Shown: positions 41,395 through 50,149 of the stretch, piece by piece | Position numbering within the stretch: position 1 is the first letter of the stretch | How the letters are laid out: the number at the start of each line of letters is the position of its first letter | Source of the DNA: Sediminicola arcticus | Lineage (GTDB): Bacteria; Bacteroidota; Bacteroidia; Flavobacteriales; Flavobacteriaceae | Direction of reading: 5' to 3' | DNA length: 64,000 nt | Assembly: GCF_040566695.1 (NCBI RefSeq) | Contig: NZ_JBEXAE010000001.1 | Span: forward strand, 744,001-808,000 | Position numbers and translations under genes: made by a program | The notes under the pieces: model-generated | Databases searched by the model: none | What the model was told of the DNA's origin: nothing | Seen by the model: only the letters and a program-made list of their open reading frames with translations

Positions 41395-42732
41395 TTAGTT
41401 ATTGATAATGGTTTCTAGTTCGGTTTTGTTGTTGATGACCCCTACCATGGATTGCAGGTATTCCTGTTGGGCTGTGTATAATTGTGTTTGTGCTTGTCGA
41501 AGTTCAAAGCTCGAAGCCAATCCTTCAAAGAATTTAATTTGGTTCTTTTGCTCTATGCGTTCCGCTAATGCTAGATTATTTTTGGAAGTGTCATATTGTT
41601 CAATGGAGAATAGGTATTCACTTTTGGCATTTTCGAATTGTAAACGAATGTTTTCTTTTGCTTCTTCTAATTGAATCTTGGCTTTGTCTAGTGCAATTTT
41701 GGCTCGTGAGGTGGTTGCATTTCTTTTAAAGGAACTGAAAATTGGAATGCTAAGGTCAAACCCAAGAATTGAAGAATCAAACCATTGTTGATCCCTATTA
41801 AAAAAATCGAAATTTTGACTAAAGGCTGTAGAACCATAATTAATGAAGGCGTTTAAAGTAGGCAAAGCCTTACTTTTGGTGAGCTTCAATTCAAAGAATC
41901 GTTGTTCATTAAGGTTATAAGCCAATTTGTAATCCACGTTGTTTTCCATGGTCAACTCCTGGTCTAATAACCTTAGGTCTATTTCTTTTTGGGTAAGGTT
42001 ATCAAGATCTTCTTTTAAAACCGTAGGTGTTGTGATGTCGAGCCCCATGACAAGGTTTAACATTTGAAGGGTAAGTTTCTCCAAGCGTTGGCCATTGCGT
42101 AATTGGTTCTCTACGGATGAAAGAGTGATCTGTAATTGGTCTACACTTTCTTCATCTCCCAGACCGTTTTCATAGATTTTTTTGGTTTCATATAGGTTTT
42201 TATTAAGGGCCTCTCTGTTTTTCTCAAATATAGCAACGCTTTCTTTGGCAAGTAGCACATTGCCATAAGCCTCTACTACTGCCTTACGAACTTCCAGATC
42301 TGTTTTTTCCTTGTTGTTGGCACTGTAACTAATAAAGGCTTTAGAAGCCTGTACCCCCACAATATAGGAACCATCAAAAATTTGTTGTTTTAGTGTGGCT
42401 GTTGCATTAGCTGTTTGTGCCTGTCCAAAGATGATGGGCGCAAATGTTCCTGGTTCTCCCCCAAAAAACTCTGCAGGGATAAGAGATATTGGTTGTTTTA
42501 ATTGATTTTGGTAACTCAGAGCACCATCTATTTGAGGAAGGCCACCAGCTATTGTTTCCCACTTTTGTTTTTGGGCATCTATAATATCCTTCTGAGCATT
42601 AATAGCTTTATAGTTATTTTCTAAGGCATAGGCCATCGCCTCTTCAAGCGTAAAACGCTGCACCTTTTGCTCTTGAGCTAATCCAGAGAAGCTGATTATT
42701 AAGGTTAAAGCGGTTAGTATGAGCTGTTTCAT
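41395..42732 (-). CDS. TolC-family outer membrane efflux protein
   Basis: A 445-residue protein with signal peptide to about residue 19 (ISFSGLAQ). The mature part has the TolC repeat organisation: two long helical hairpins with short strand regions. Segments include ALENNYKAINAQKDIIDAQKQ near the start, the strand region LSYQNQLKQPISLIPAEFFGG, and in the second repeat ILGFDLSIPIFSSFKRNATTSRAKIALDKA. It is a trimeric outer-membrane exit duct. It starts directly after the TetR gene stop (no gap), and the adaptor gene follows 39 bases later. Confidence 0.94.
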   Translation of the reverse strand: MKQLILTALTLIISFSGLAQEQKVQRFTLEEAMAYALENNYKAINAQKDIIDAQKQKWETIAGGLPQIDGALSYQNQLKQPISLIPAEFFGGEPGTFAPIIFGQAQTANATATLKQQIFDGSYIVGVQASKAFISYSANNKEKTDLEVRKAVVEAYGNVLLAKESVAIFEKNREALNKNLYETKKIYENGLGDEESVDQLQITLSSVENQLRNGQRLEKLTLQMLNLVMGLDITTPTVLKEDLDNLTQKEIDLRLLDQELTMENNVDYKLAYNLNEQRFFELKLTKSKALPTLNAFINYGSTAFSQNFDFFNRDQQWFDSSILGFDLSIPIFSSFKRNATTSRAKIALDKAKIQLEEAKENIRLQFENAKSEYLFSIEQYDTSKNNLALAERIEQKNQIKFFEGLASSFELRQAQTQLYTAQQEYLQSMVGVINNKTELETIINN

Positions 42733-43338
42733 TTATTCGTAATTTGAATTGATTAAAGTGTTTAATATTTTTCTTCCCTTGGGGGTAACAATTCCCCGTA
42801 GATGGTATTCCAAAAAATCATCCATGAGAATATTAATGGGAAATTGGACTTCTGGAAAAATGTCGTGATCTTTTAGACTTGTAACTCCTGAAAAATATAT
42901 TCTACCTATAAAATCCACGTTTATATTTTCACGATAAATTCCTTCCCCAACCCCTTTTTTTACGTTGTCAACAATACATTCTTCCATGATTTGGAATTGC
43001 TTTTTTCTTAGTGCCATAAAAATTTTAGGGTAGTATTTTTGTAATTGATATTCTGTGGAACCACTTCCATCATGCAAATGTACCATGACCATTTTTTTGA
43101 TCTCATAAAGTTCATCGATGGGATTTTTTTTAAGGTCTATTATACAGCTAATATTTTCCACTATTTTATGGAATATATACATGGTACATTCCTCTACTAA
43201 ATTGGTCTTATTATTGAAATGGATGTAAATAGTCTTTTTGGAAATGCCCATTTCCTGGGCTATATCATCCATGGTTATGCTCTTGAAGCCTAGCTTCAAG
43301 AATAGTTCAGAAGATTTTTCTATGATTGTTTCTCTCAT
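42733..43338 (-). CDS. TetR/AcrR-family transcriptional regulator (probable repressor of the efflux operon)
   Basis: A 201-residue regulator. Residues 1-48 form the TetR HTH (IIEKSSELFLKLGFKSITMDDIAQEMGISKKTIYIHF), and the rest is the all-helical ligand domain. ATG 43338 is the start: the upstream in-frame TTG (43350) overlaps the -7 element of the likely promoter. With that promoter the mRNA would have a leader of only a few bases, so the gene may be nearly leaderless. It is first in the operon tetR-OMF-MFP-RND. The inverted repeat at 43360-43387 overlaps the promoter, which suggests autorepression and derepression by a pump substrate. Confidence 0.92.
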   Translation of the reverse strand: MRETIIEKSSELFLKLGFKSITMDDIAQEMGISKKTIYIHFNNKTNLVEECTMYIFHKIVENISCIIDLKKNPIDELYEIKKMVMVHLHDGSGSTEYQLQKYYPKIFMALRKKQFQIMEECIVDNVKKGVGEGIYRENINVDFIGRIYFSGVTSLKDHDIFPEVQFPINILMDDFLEYHLRGIVTPKGRKILNTLINSNYE

Positions 43339-43347
43339 AATAGGGTG

Positions 43348-43376
43348 CAAATATAACGCGGAAACTTAAAAAACAA
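43348..43376 (-). promoter_or_regulatory. Promoter of the efflux operon
   Basis: On the minus strand TTG (43376-43374), an 18-base spacer and TATATTTG (43355-43348) match the flavobacterial -33/-7 consensus. Predicted transcription starts about 4-7 bases after 43348, just before ATG 43338. Confidence 0.65.
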
Positions 43377-43387
43377 TAAAAGTTTCC
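43360..43387. promoter_or_regulatory. Candidate TetR operator
   Basis: GGAAACTT (43360-43367) and AAGTTTCC (43380-43387) are exact inverted half-sites with a 12-base spacer. The spacer contains the -33 TTG of the tetR promoter, so a bound dimer would block polymerase. Confidence 0.6.
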
Positions 43388-43451
43388 AAAGTTTTACAAT
43401 CAATTAACTTTAATTTAGCAAATGGCATATGTTCATAATCGGCTTTTAGTA

Positions 43452-43482
43452 TTTGATGATTTGTTGTTTTGGTGTATTTTTG
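43452..43482 (+). promoter_or_regulatory. Promoter of the polyprenyl synthetase gene
   Basis: TTTG (43452-43455), a 19-base spacer and TATTTTTG (43475-43482) match the Bacteroidetes TTTG/TAnnTTTG consensus exactly. It lies 16 bases before ATG 43499 and so excludes the upstream TTG (43469) as the start. Confidence 0.7.
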
Positions 43483-43498
43483 GTTAAAATTTGCATTA

Positions 43499-44473
43499 AT
43501 GCTTAGCATAGATCAATACCGTTCAGAATTCATTACTTATTTAGAAGCTAAAACCATGACGAGGGAGCCTGAAAATTTATATGCTCCAATCAGCTATATT
43601 TTAGGACTGGGAGGAAAGCGTTTGCGACCTGTCTTAACATTGATGACAACAGATATATTTGGAAAGGATTATGTGGAAGCTATGAATGCTGCTTTGGCAG
43701 TAGAGGTTTTCCATAATTTCTCATTGGTTCATGATGATATTATGGATGATGCTCCACTGCGAAGAGGACAGGTTACTGTGCATGAAAAGTGGGACATAAA
43801 CACGGGAATTCTTTCTGGTGATGCCATGCTCATAAGTGCCATTCAGTATTTTGAAGAGTATGAGGGGCAGGTCTATAAAGATCTTTTAAAATTGTTCAGT
43901 AAAACAGCATTGGAGGTTTGTGAGGGCCAACAGTATGATGTGGATTTCGAGGATAGGGAAGATGTTACCATTCCTGAGTATATAAAGATGATTGAATATA
44001 AAACCGCAGTTTTGGTTGCTGCTGCCATGAAAATGGGTGCAATTATTGCCGGGGCTTCTGTAGAGTCACAACATGCTATTTATGAATTCGGCAGGTATTT
44101 GGGTATTGCTTTTCAATTGCAAGATGATTATTTAGATGCTTTCGGAGACCCTAAAACATTTGGCAAACAGGTAGGTGGAGATATTATTGAGAATAAAAAA
44201 ACATTCTTATACCTCAAATCTTTGGAGATGGCAACCCCTCAACAAGCTCAAGAATTGGCTCATTTGTTTTCAATAAAGCCAAAGGATGCTACCGCAAAGA
44301 TCAATACCGTAAAGGACGTTTTTTTAGAGAGTACAGCTGTGCAACAGACAAAAGATGAAATTGAAAAATATACCAATAATGCTTTTGAGGTATTAGACAA
44401 ATTGGATATTTCCTCAGAAAAGAAAGAAATCTTACAACGTTTTGGAGAGAGTCTCATGAAGCGTAAAGTATAG
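43499..44473 (+). CDS. Polyprenyl synthetase (trans-isoprenyl diphosphate synthase)
   Basis: A 324-residue all-helical prenyltransferase that extends allylic diphosphates with isopentenyl diphosphate. The first aspartate-rich motif is DDIMD at 79-83, followed by the LRRG diphosphate-binding arginines (about 87-90). The second motif is QLQDDYLDAFG. GGKRLRP at 38-44 is the usual IPP-binding start. Residues before the first motif (LVH in SLVHDD) lack bulky aromatic stops, which fits a medium or long chain product such as the quinone tail, but chain length cannot be fixed by eye. The promoter at 43452-43482 supports this ATG. Confidence 0.92.
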   Translation: MLSIDQYRSEFITYLEAKTMTREPENLYAPISYILGLGGKRLRPVLTLMTTDIFGKDYVEAMNAALAVEVFHNFSLVHDDIMDDAPLRRGQVTVHEKWDINTGILSGDAMLISAIQYFEEYEGQVYKDLLKLFSKTALEVCEGQQYDVDFEDREDVTIPEYIKMIEYKTAVLVAAAMKMGAIIAGASVESQHAIYEFGRYLGIAFQLQDDYLDAFGDPKTFGKQVGGDIIENKKTFLYLKSLEMATPQQAQELAHLFSIKPKDATAKINTVKDVFLESTAVQQTKDEIEKYTNNAFEVLDKLDISSEKKEILQRFGESLMKRKV

Positions 44474-44504
44474 GACTACCTTTTAACTTAGTACTTCATG
44501 CCTT

Positions 44505-45068
44505 TTAAAGAACGTTTTTTGTCATGTCAAAAGCTAAAGCGATATAGGTCTTATTATTGAATTCAAATGTATCTATTACCTGCCATCCAAGTTTGTGAGT
44601 ATGTGCTCTTTTGGAAATTACGTTAAGGTTATTAATAAAGGTAATACTTAGGGGGTATTTGTCAACAAAAAAAAGACGCATAGTTTCGAATATGCTGTTG
44701 ATAATTCCTTGGCCACGGTAATCCTTTTGGATGCATATAGGACCGTATTGAAAACTGTTATTGGTGGTAATTTGAACATTGTTAAAGGAAATATTGTGAA
44801 ACCTAGAAGTCATTATATTAAATATTTCCCACTGCGAAAAATAGGCCCAACTCCCAGCAAATACATAGGCTATGACGTTTTCTTGTTCATTAACGCACAC
44901 ATATAAACCTTGCTGCTCAATGATTTCTTCAATTTGTTTTGCGGTAAAAGGGGTGGTGACAAACCCACCTTTTAATTCTTCTTCGGATAAATTTTTGTAC
45001 AGATTTAGCTCTTGTAATTTAAGTACCCCAAAAATATCAGATAAATTTCCTAAACGTGTCTGTATCAT
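44505..45068 (-). CDS. GNAT-family N-acetyltransferase
   Basis: A 187-residue protein with a GNAT fold. Motif A, the acetyl-CoA pyrophosphate loop, is IQKDYRGQGIINSIFETM (about 113-130), preceded by the strand FQYGPICI and followed by the strand ITFINNLNVISKRAHTHKLGW. The N-terminal half (QELNLYKNLSEEEL, GFVTTPFTAKQIEEII) is typical of a GNAT subgroup seen in Bacteroidetes. The acceptor is unknown. It is convergent with the polyprenyl synthetase gene and precedes the lycopene cyclase stop by 28 bases on the same strand, so it may be downstream in the crtY transcript. Confidence 0.8.
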   Translation of the reverse strand: MIQTRLGNLSDIFGVLKLQELNLYKNLSEEELKGGFVTTPFTAKQIEEIIEQQGLYVCVNEQENVIAYVFAGSWAYFSQWEIFNIMTSRFHNISFNNVQITTNNSFQYGPICIQKDYRGQGIINSIFETMRLFFVDKYPLSITFINNLNVISKRAHTHKLGWQVIDTFEFNNKTYIALAFDMTKNVL

Positions 45069-45096
45069 AGGTGAACAAGGGTTTATTTATATGTCT

Positions 45097-46239
45097 TTAA
45101 AATAACCTTCTTAAAAGGGCTTTGGTAAAGTCTAATATAGGGCAGGCCGTAATTATTTTTAATTCTTCCCATATATTGGTCTCTTCGTCAAGAAATTTAA
45201 AAATTAGTTGAGGAGACCTATTTTTAAAGAGATGTCCAAAAATCAATTCACCTTTGCTGTTATCTTTATGCAGAATATCTAATAGGAGCAGGTCATAGAA
45301 CCAAAATCGATCCTTTTTAGAGAAATTATGTAATGGTTTGTCTTCTTTCAAAAAAGAAACCAAAAGCTTTGTCTTTTTCCAGGCATATCTAAAAGTATAA
45401 CCAGAACTGGGTTTTGCCCAGCCCCCTGCCATACCAATATGGAGTAGATTTTTACTATTGAAGATATTAAAATCAAAACAGGTCATTGGTATATTGCCCT
45501 TTTCTTTTTCTAAGATCGTATATGCACTGCATTGTAATTGTTCCTGTAAATATGAGGCTATTGCCTCTTCGTATTCGGCTTCTGGAAGAAGATTTTCAGA
45601 AAATAGGGTATACTCCACCAAGGCTTCGGTTTCAGAAAAGGGCAGTACATACATAAAGCGTGTATTGCCTTTCTGTGGAATGGAGAAATCCATAAATGTA
45701 GCTTGGTCCATATCAAAAACTGGTTTCTCTGTTTTTACGAACCATCCAATGAAGTGTTGCTGTAATAAGGGGTATTTGGTCTGAGTCTTTAATACCTTAT
45801 AATCCAAAATACTGTTAAATACTTTTTTTGCTGTGTAACTCGTATTTTCTGTCTTAACCACTACTTCCTGCTCTAAATCTTCTATATTAAGAACCCTATC
45901 AGTTTTAAAAGTAATATTGGGATACGTAGCTATTTTATTTTTGTAAGAGGAATAAAAGTCAATTCCTTTAATCATTTTATAGGAGTATGGAGATATGTTC
46001 ATTCTTGAGTCGAAGATTGAACCACCAAAATAGATATTGTTCCATGTTTTGTGAAGAATAGAGTCAAAATCTCCTTTGCCGTCCTCCCAAAAACACCAAG
46101 TTCTATCGTTATTGCTTTTAGAATCCTTGTCCAATAGCAAAATTGATTTATGCTTAAAAAAAGAATCTTTCCCTAGCGCTTCAGCAAGCATTAAACCACC
46201 TGCTCCGGCTCCAATAATAATATAATCGAACGCGTCCAT
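45097..46239 (-). CDS. crtY: Lycopene cyclase
   Basis: A 380-residue FAD-dependent cyclase of the CrtY type that forms beta-rings on lycopene. The dinucleotide motif IIIGAGAGGLMLA lies at 7-19, with the LLLDKD acidic strand end and the family segment NDRTWCFWEDG (about 44-54). Later segments are YVLPFSETEALVEYTLFS and IGMAGGWAKPSSGYTF (the conserved cyclase motif). ATG 46239 was chosen over the TTG at 46308 because the Rossmann motif then starts at the usual distance and a TAnnTTTG element covers 46310-46317. It implies a beta-carotene or zeaxanthin pigment, though no other carotenoid genes are in the window. Confidence 0.9.
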   Translation of the reverse strand: MDAFDYIIIGAGAGGLMLAEALGKDSFFKHKSILLLDKDSKSNNDRTWCFWEDGKGDFDSILHKTWNNIYFGGSIFDSRMNISPYSYKMIKGIDFYSSYKNKIATYPNITFKTDRVLNIEDLEQEVVVKTENTSYTAKKVFNSILDYKVLKTQTKYPLLQQHFIGWFVKTEKPVFDMDQATFMDFSIPQKGNTRFMYVLPFSETEALVEYTLFSENLLPEAEYEEAIASYLQEQLQCSAYTILEKEKGNIPMTCFDFNIFNSKNLLHIGMAGGWAKPSSGYTFRYAWKKTKLLVSFLKEDKPLHNFSKKDRFWFYDLLLLDILHKDNSKGELIFGHLFKNRSPQLIFKFLDEETNIWEELKIITACPILDFTKALLRRLF

Positions 46240-46309
46240 ACTGTATTTTAAGTCAATACCTGTGGAACGCTGTGAATAGTGCTTTCCACTGAAAGATTTT
46301 GATTGCATT

Positions 46310-46317
46310 CAAAAATA
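46310..46317 (-). promoter_or_regulatory. Candidate -7 element for crtY
   Basis: TATTTTTG on the minus strand matches TAnnTTTG. It would give a leader of about 65 bases before ATG 46239. Confidence 0.45.
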
Positions 46318-46558
46318 CAAATTATTGAGGAAGCAAAAACCCTATTTATAAAGCTGGTCAATTGTCTTTTATGGTCTTAATAATGAAGCGTAAGTATTTT
46401 GTTTTTATTAGAGGCCATAGGAATGGTTTTAGGAAAGTAGTACCATGAAAAGTTCTATAGAGTTTTTGAAAGGGTAGAGAACATCCAGCATTTAAGTTCC
46501 TGAAAAAGGAATATTTAATTTAGACGGCTCTAAAAATTATTTTTAAAATGTAAAAATG
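46318..46558. other. Intergenic region between divergent crtY and metalloregulator genes
   Basis: About 240 bases with no ORF (345 bases separate the two start codons). It holds TTTAGAC at 46519-46525, which is complementary to GTCTAAA at 46566-46572 just past the mntR-type gene promoter. No terminator, RNA gene or repeat array was seen. Confidence 0.4.
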
Positions 46559-46567
46559 TATTTTTGT
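46552..46567 (+). promoter_or_regulatory. Promoter and candidate autoregulatory site of the metalloregulator
   Basis: TATTTTTG (46559-46566) matches the -7 consensus and lies 18 bases before ATG 46585. It is embedded in AAAAAT-GT-ATTTTT (46552-46565), an inverted repeat with 6-base arms, in the position where a DtxR/MntR-type protein would block the promoter. Confidence 0.45.
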
Positions 46568-46584
46568 CTAAACTTATATGTATT

Positions 46585-47238
46585 ATGACGCGTTCTGAAG
46601 AGAACTATATTAAAACGATATTTCATTTGGGTAATAAGGGAACGGAGGCCGTTTCTACCAATGCCATTGCTGAGGTGATGGAGACCAAACCTTCCTCAGT
46701 TACGGATATGGTCAAAAAATTATCTGAGAAGGAACTCGTTAATTACAAGAAATACCAAGGAGTTTCCTTGACAGAATTGGGCACAACAACAGCTTTAGGT
46801 ATTATTAGAAAGCATCGTCTTTGGGAGGTTTTCTTAGTAGAGAAACTCGATTTTTCTTGGGATGAAGTTCATGATGTAGCGGAACAGCTAGAACATATTA
46901 AGAGTGATAAACTTATAGATAAGCTAGATGCCTTATTAAACTATCCAAAATATGACCCTCATGGGGACCCAATTCCCGATAAAAATGGAGATTTTAAACA
47001 CGGAGATCGCAAATTGCTCAGTGAGGTTCCTGTTGCATCAAAAGGGATATGTGTAGGCGTAAAGGATTCCTCCGCAGCCTTCCTGAAATTTTTGGACAAA
47101 AATAAAATTGCACTAGGTGATGAAATAACTATCCTCGAAAAGGAAGAATTTGATAGTTCCTTTTATATTAAAATAGCTGATCGGCGAGAACATATTTCAA
47201 ATCAAATAGCTTCTAATCTATACATTAAAATTTCATAG
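46585..47238 (+). CDS. DtxR/MntR-family metal-dependent transcriptional regulator
   Basis: A 217-residue regulator with three parts: winged HTH (about 1-60, SEENYIKTIFHLGNK, TNAIAEVMETKPSSVTDMVKKLSEKEL), dimerisation and metal domain (about 61-140, with RKHRLWEVFL, DVAEQLEHIKSDKL and the PKYDPHGDPIP segment) and an SH3-like FeoA domain at the C-terminus (about 150-217). This full-length layout is that of DtxR/IdeR and long MntR proteins. ATG 46585 is preferred to TTG 46564, which lies inside the -7 element. It is followed by a four-gene metal ABC importer on the same strand and likely represses it when Mn2+ or Fe2+ is plentiful. Confidence 0.92.
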   Translation: MTRSEENYIKTIFHLGNKGTEAVSTNAIAEVMETKPSSVTDMVKKLSEKELVNYKKYQGVSLTELGTTTALGIIRKHRLWEVFLVEKLDFSWDEVHDVAEQLEHIKSDKLIDKLDALLNYPKYDPHGDPIPDKNGDFKHGDRKLLSEVPVASKGICVGVKDSSAAFLKFLDKNKIALGDEITILEKEEFDSSFYIKIADRREHISNQIASNLYIKIS

Positions 47239-47322
47239 TGAATGGGAAACAGTAAAGTGATGTTTCAAATATGTTCCTAAGAACCATAATGGGGTCTTCT
47301 CGAAGTTAGATACCCAATTAAA

Positions 47323-48246
47323 ATGTTTAAAATGAAAAAGTATATACTATTAGTAGCCTTGTTGACTATCGCTGGATGTAAAAACAAATCAAACAAGGAT
47401 ACCAACGGCAAACTTAAAGTTGTAACTACCACAACCATGATTACCGATATGGTACAAAATATCGGAGGAGATGTTGTGGAAATCCAAGGACTTATGGGAA
47501 GCGGTGTAGACCCTCATTTGTATAAGGCGAGTGAAGGAGATGTGAGTAAATTATTTAATGCGGACTTGGTCATCTACGGAGGCCTCCATCTAGAGGGTAA
47601 ATTGGTGGAGATATTTGAAAAAATGGAAAGTCAGGGTAAGAAAACTGTTGCGGTAGCAGATGCTATAGACAAGAGCGAGCTTATAAGTTCTGAGTTTTTT
47701 GCCTCCAATTACGATCCTCATATTTGGTTCAATATTGGATTTTGGAAGAAAATAACGCTTCATACAACAGAAATACTAAAGGAACAGGATCCAGAGCATG
47801 CAAATATTTTTGAAAAGAACGGCGCTGCCTACATTCAAAAACTGGATGCCTTGGAAACCGAAATAAGGCAAATTATTGAAACCTTACCTGCCGATAAAAG
47901 GATCTTGGTAACTGCCCATGATGCTTTTAATTATTTTGGCAACGCTTATGGATTTGAGGTTATGGGCTTACAAGGAATCTCAACGGCTACGGAAGCAGGA
48001 GTACAGGACGTGCAGGAGCTTTCAAATTTCATTATTGAAAAAAAGATCAAGGCTATTTTTGTGGAATCTTCTGTGCCCAGAAGAACTATTGAAGCTTTAC
48101 AATCATCGGTTAACTCCAAAGGGCATGATGTGATCATTGGTGGTAGTTTATACTCCGATGCCCTTGGAAACAAAGGAACCGCGGAGGGAACGTATGTAGG
48201 AATGTTCTTATACAATGTGAATACCATCGTAAACGCCCTAAAATAG
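47323..48246 (+). CDS. Metal ABC transporter substrate-binding lipoprotein (cluster A-I, Mn/Zn/Fe)
   Basis: A 307-residue lipoprotein with C19 in the lipobox LTIAGC. An internal ATG at 47332 is equally possible and shortens it by three residues. It has the ZnuA/PsaA fold with metal ligands H65 (GVDPHLYKAS) and H133 (NYDPHIWFN), plus a glutamate in AIFVESSVP and an aspartate in GGSLYSDALG. No histidine-rich loop is present between the lobes, which argues against a dedicated zinc carrier and for manganese or iron. It is the first of four importer genes, all with short gaps, and follows the metalloregulator by 84 bases. Confidence 0.94.
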   Translation: MFKMKKYILLVALLTIAGCKNKSNKDTNGKLKVVTTTTMITDMVQNIGGDVVEIQGLMGSGVDPHLYKASEGDVSKLFNADLVIYGGLHLEGKLVEIFEKMESQGKKTVAVADAIDKSELISSEFFASNYDPHIWFNIGFWKKITLHTTEILKEQDPEHANIFEKNGAAYIQKLDALETEIRQIIETLPADKRILVTAHDAFNYFGNAYGFEVMGLQGISTATEAGVQDVQELSNFIIEKKIKAIFVESSVPRRTIEALQSSVNSKGHDVIIGGSLYSDALGNKGTAEGTYVGMFLYNVNTIVNALK

Positions 48247-48262
48247 GATTTAATTGAAAACC

Positions 48263-49006
48263 ATGGAAGAGAACAATAAAATTGCCATCCAAATAGATGA
48301 CCTAACGGTAGCTTATAATTATAAGCCCGTATTGTGGGATATTGACCTTGCCATTCCGGAAGGGGTTCTCATGGCAATTGTAGGGCCAAATGGAGCGGGA
48401 AAATCTACTTTAATCAAAGCTATTTTGGGCATTATTAAACCAATTGCAGGAACAGTTACTGTATTTGGAGAGCCTTATAAAAAGCAATATCAATTGGTGG
48501 CTTATGTGCCCCAAAAAGGAAGTGTGGACTGGGATTTTCCTACCACGGCTTTAGATGTTGTCTTAATGGGCACCTATGGCAGCCTTGGATGGATAAAAAG
48601 ACCTGGACAGAAACAAAAGAAGGAAGCCTTGGAAGCTCTAGAGAAAGTAGGGATGCTAGAATTTAAAAATAGGCAAATAAGTCAATTGAGCGGTGGCCAA
48701 CAGCAACGTATTTTCTTGGCTAGGGCATTGGTGCAGAAAGCCAGTATATATCTTATGGATGAACCGTTCCAAGGGGTCGATGCTACCACGGAACGCGCCA
48801 TTGTTAATATTCTTAAAGAATTGCGAATATCAGGAAAAACAGTCGTTGTTGTGCACCATGATCTACAGACTGTTCCCGAATATTTTGATTGGGTTACCTT
48901 TTTAAATGTCAAAAAAATTGCCACCGGTTCGGTCAAGGATATTTTTAATGACGATAACCTCACCAAAACATATGGTATTAATTACAAAGTAAGTGTTCTA
49001 AATTAA
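48263..49006 (+). CDS. Metal ABC transporter ATP-binding protein
   Basis: A 247-residue ABC ATPase. Walker A is GPNGAGKSTL (about 39-48). The Q-loop is YVPQKG, the signature LSGGQQQR (about 143-150), and Walker B IYLMDEPF (about 163-170), with the switch histidine in VVVHHDL. The segment VDWDFPTTALDVVLMGTYG is characteristic of the ZnuC/MntB/TroB group. ATG 48263 is chosen over the in-frame TTG at 48254 because it gives the normal N-terminus. It powers import through the two permeases that follow, 15 bases downstream. Confidence 0.95.
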   Translation: MEENNKIAIQIDDLTVAYNYKPVLWDIDLAIPEGVLMAIVGPNGAGKSTLIKAILGIIKPIAGTVTVFGEPYKKQYQLVAYVPQKGSVDWDFPTTALDVVLMGTYGSLGWIKRPGQKQKKEALEALEKVGMLEFKNRQISQLSGGQQQRIFLARALVQKASIYLMDEPFQGVDATTERAIVNILKELRISGKTVVVVHHDLQTVPEYFDWVTFLNVKKIATGSVKDIFNDDNLTKTYGINYKVSVLN

Positions 49007-49021
49007 AATTTAAGGAGATAC

Positions 49022-50149
49022 ATGTCACTACAGGAGTATTTTTCACTGGTAGTTAGCGATTACACCTTGCGGACCATCACCCTTGGGACGGCTGTTCTAG
49101 GTTTGGTCTGTGGCCTTTTGGGTAGTTTTGCCGTTTTGAGAAAGCAAAGCTTATTGGGAGATGCCATTTCACACGCTTCCTTGCCCGGAATTGTACTTGC
49201 CTTCCTCATTACAGGAGCAAAAACTAGTAACACCCTACTTATCGGTGCTCTGATCAGTGGTTTGATAGGAACCTTCTGGATTAGAGGAATTGTAAAAAAG
49301 ACGCACTTGAAATCGGATACGGCCTTGGGGTTAATCTTATCCCTGTTTTTCGGTTTTGGAATGCTCTTGCTCACCTTCGTTCAAAAAATGCCAAATGCGC
49401 AGCAGGCTGGCTTGGATAAATACCTTTTTGGTCAGGCAGCTACATTAGTAGAAAGTGATGTTTGGCTGATGACCATTGTAATGGTAATTAGCCTTGTGGT
49501 CTTGGTGATTTTTTGGAAGGAATTTAAAGTACTTCATTTTGATGCGGATTACACCAAATCCTTGGGTTTTGATACTAGAATATTGGATATACTCATCACC
49601 TCTCTCATCGTCCTGGCTATTGTTATAGGGTTACAAACGGTTGGGGTTGTCCTTATGAGTGCCATGTTATTGGCGCCAGCCGCAGCGGCTCGTCAATGGA
49701 CAAATAAATTAGGGGTTATGGTATTTTTAGCCGCCTTATTCGGTGCATTTTCTGGGATATTGGGAACGGCGGTAAGTGCTAGTGCCAACAATTTATCAAC
49801 GGGACCAGTTATTGTATTGATAGCAGCTGGGTTCGTGGTGATATCCTTTATTTTTTCACCGGGGCGTGGCTTATTATTCAAGGAAATTAGACATTGGAAG
49901 AATAGGAACGATCTCCAACTGAATAAAACGCTGGCTTTTATGTATGATATTGCCAAAACCCATGAGAACGTATCCCACCCACATGAAGTGAGAATCCTAA
50001 ATAACTTTCAGGGATATACAAAGACTTCTCTTAAAAAATTGGCCGATAAGGAATTTATAACCATAGACGGATCTACTTGGTCTCTGACCTTAAAAGGCTC
50101 CGAAAAGGCCATCAATTTATATAACCGACAAGAAAATTTATATGAGTAG
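49022..50149 (+). CDS. Metal ABC transporter permease 1 with C-terminal winged-helix-like tail
   Basis: A 375-residue permease. Residues about 15-280 have eight or nine hydrophobic helices of the ABC-3 family (LLGDAISHASLPGIVLAF and MSAMLLAPAAAARQW are family landmarks). The last 90 residues (about 285-375) are soluble. They look like a winged helix: helix LKKLADKEFITIDG, wing and then SLTLKGSEKAINLYNRQ, much like the N-terminal domain of MntR/DtxR. The tail would face the cytoplasm. The stop overlaps the next permease by eight bases. A sensor or gating role of the tail is inference. Confidence 0.92.
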   Translation: MSLQEYFSLVVSDYTLRTITLGTAVLGLVCGLLGSFAVLRKQSLLGDAISHASLPGIVLAFLITGAKTSNTLLIGALISGLIGTFWIRGIVKKTHLKSDTALGLILSLFFGFGMLLLTFVQKMPNAQQAGLDKYLFGQAATLVESDVWLMTIVMVISLVVLVIFWKEFKVLHFDADYTKSLGFDTRILDILITSLIVLAIVIGLQTVGVVLMSAMLLAPAAAARQWTNKLGVMVFLAALFGAFSGILGTAVSASANNLSTGPVIVLIAAGFVVISFIFSPGRGLLFKEIRHWKNRNDLQLNKTLAFMYDIAKTHENVSHPHEVRILNNFQGYTKTSLKKLADKEFITIDGSTWSLTLKGSEKAINLYNRQENLYE

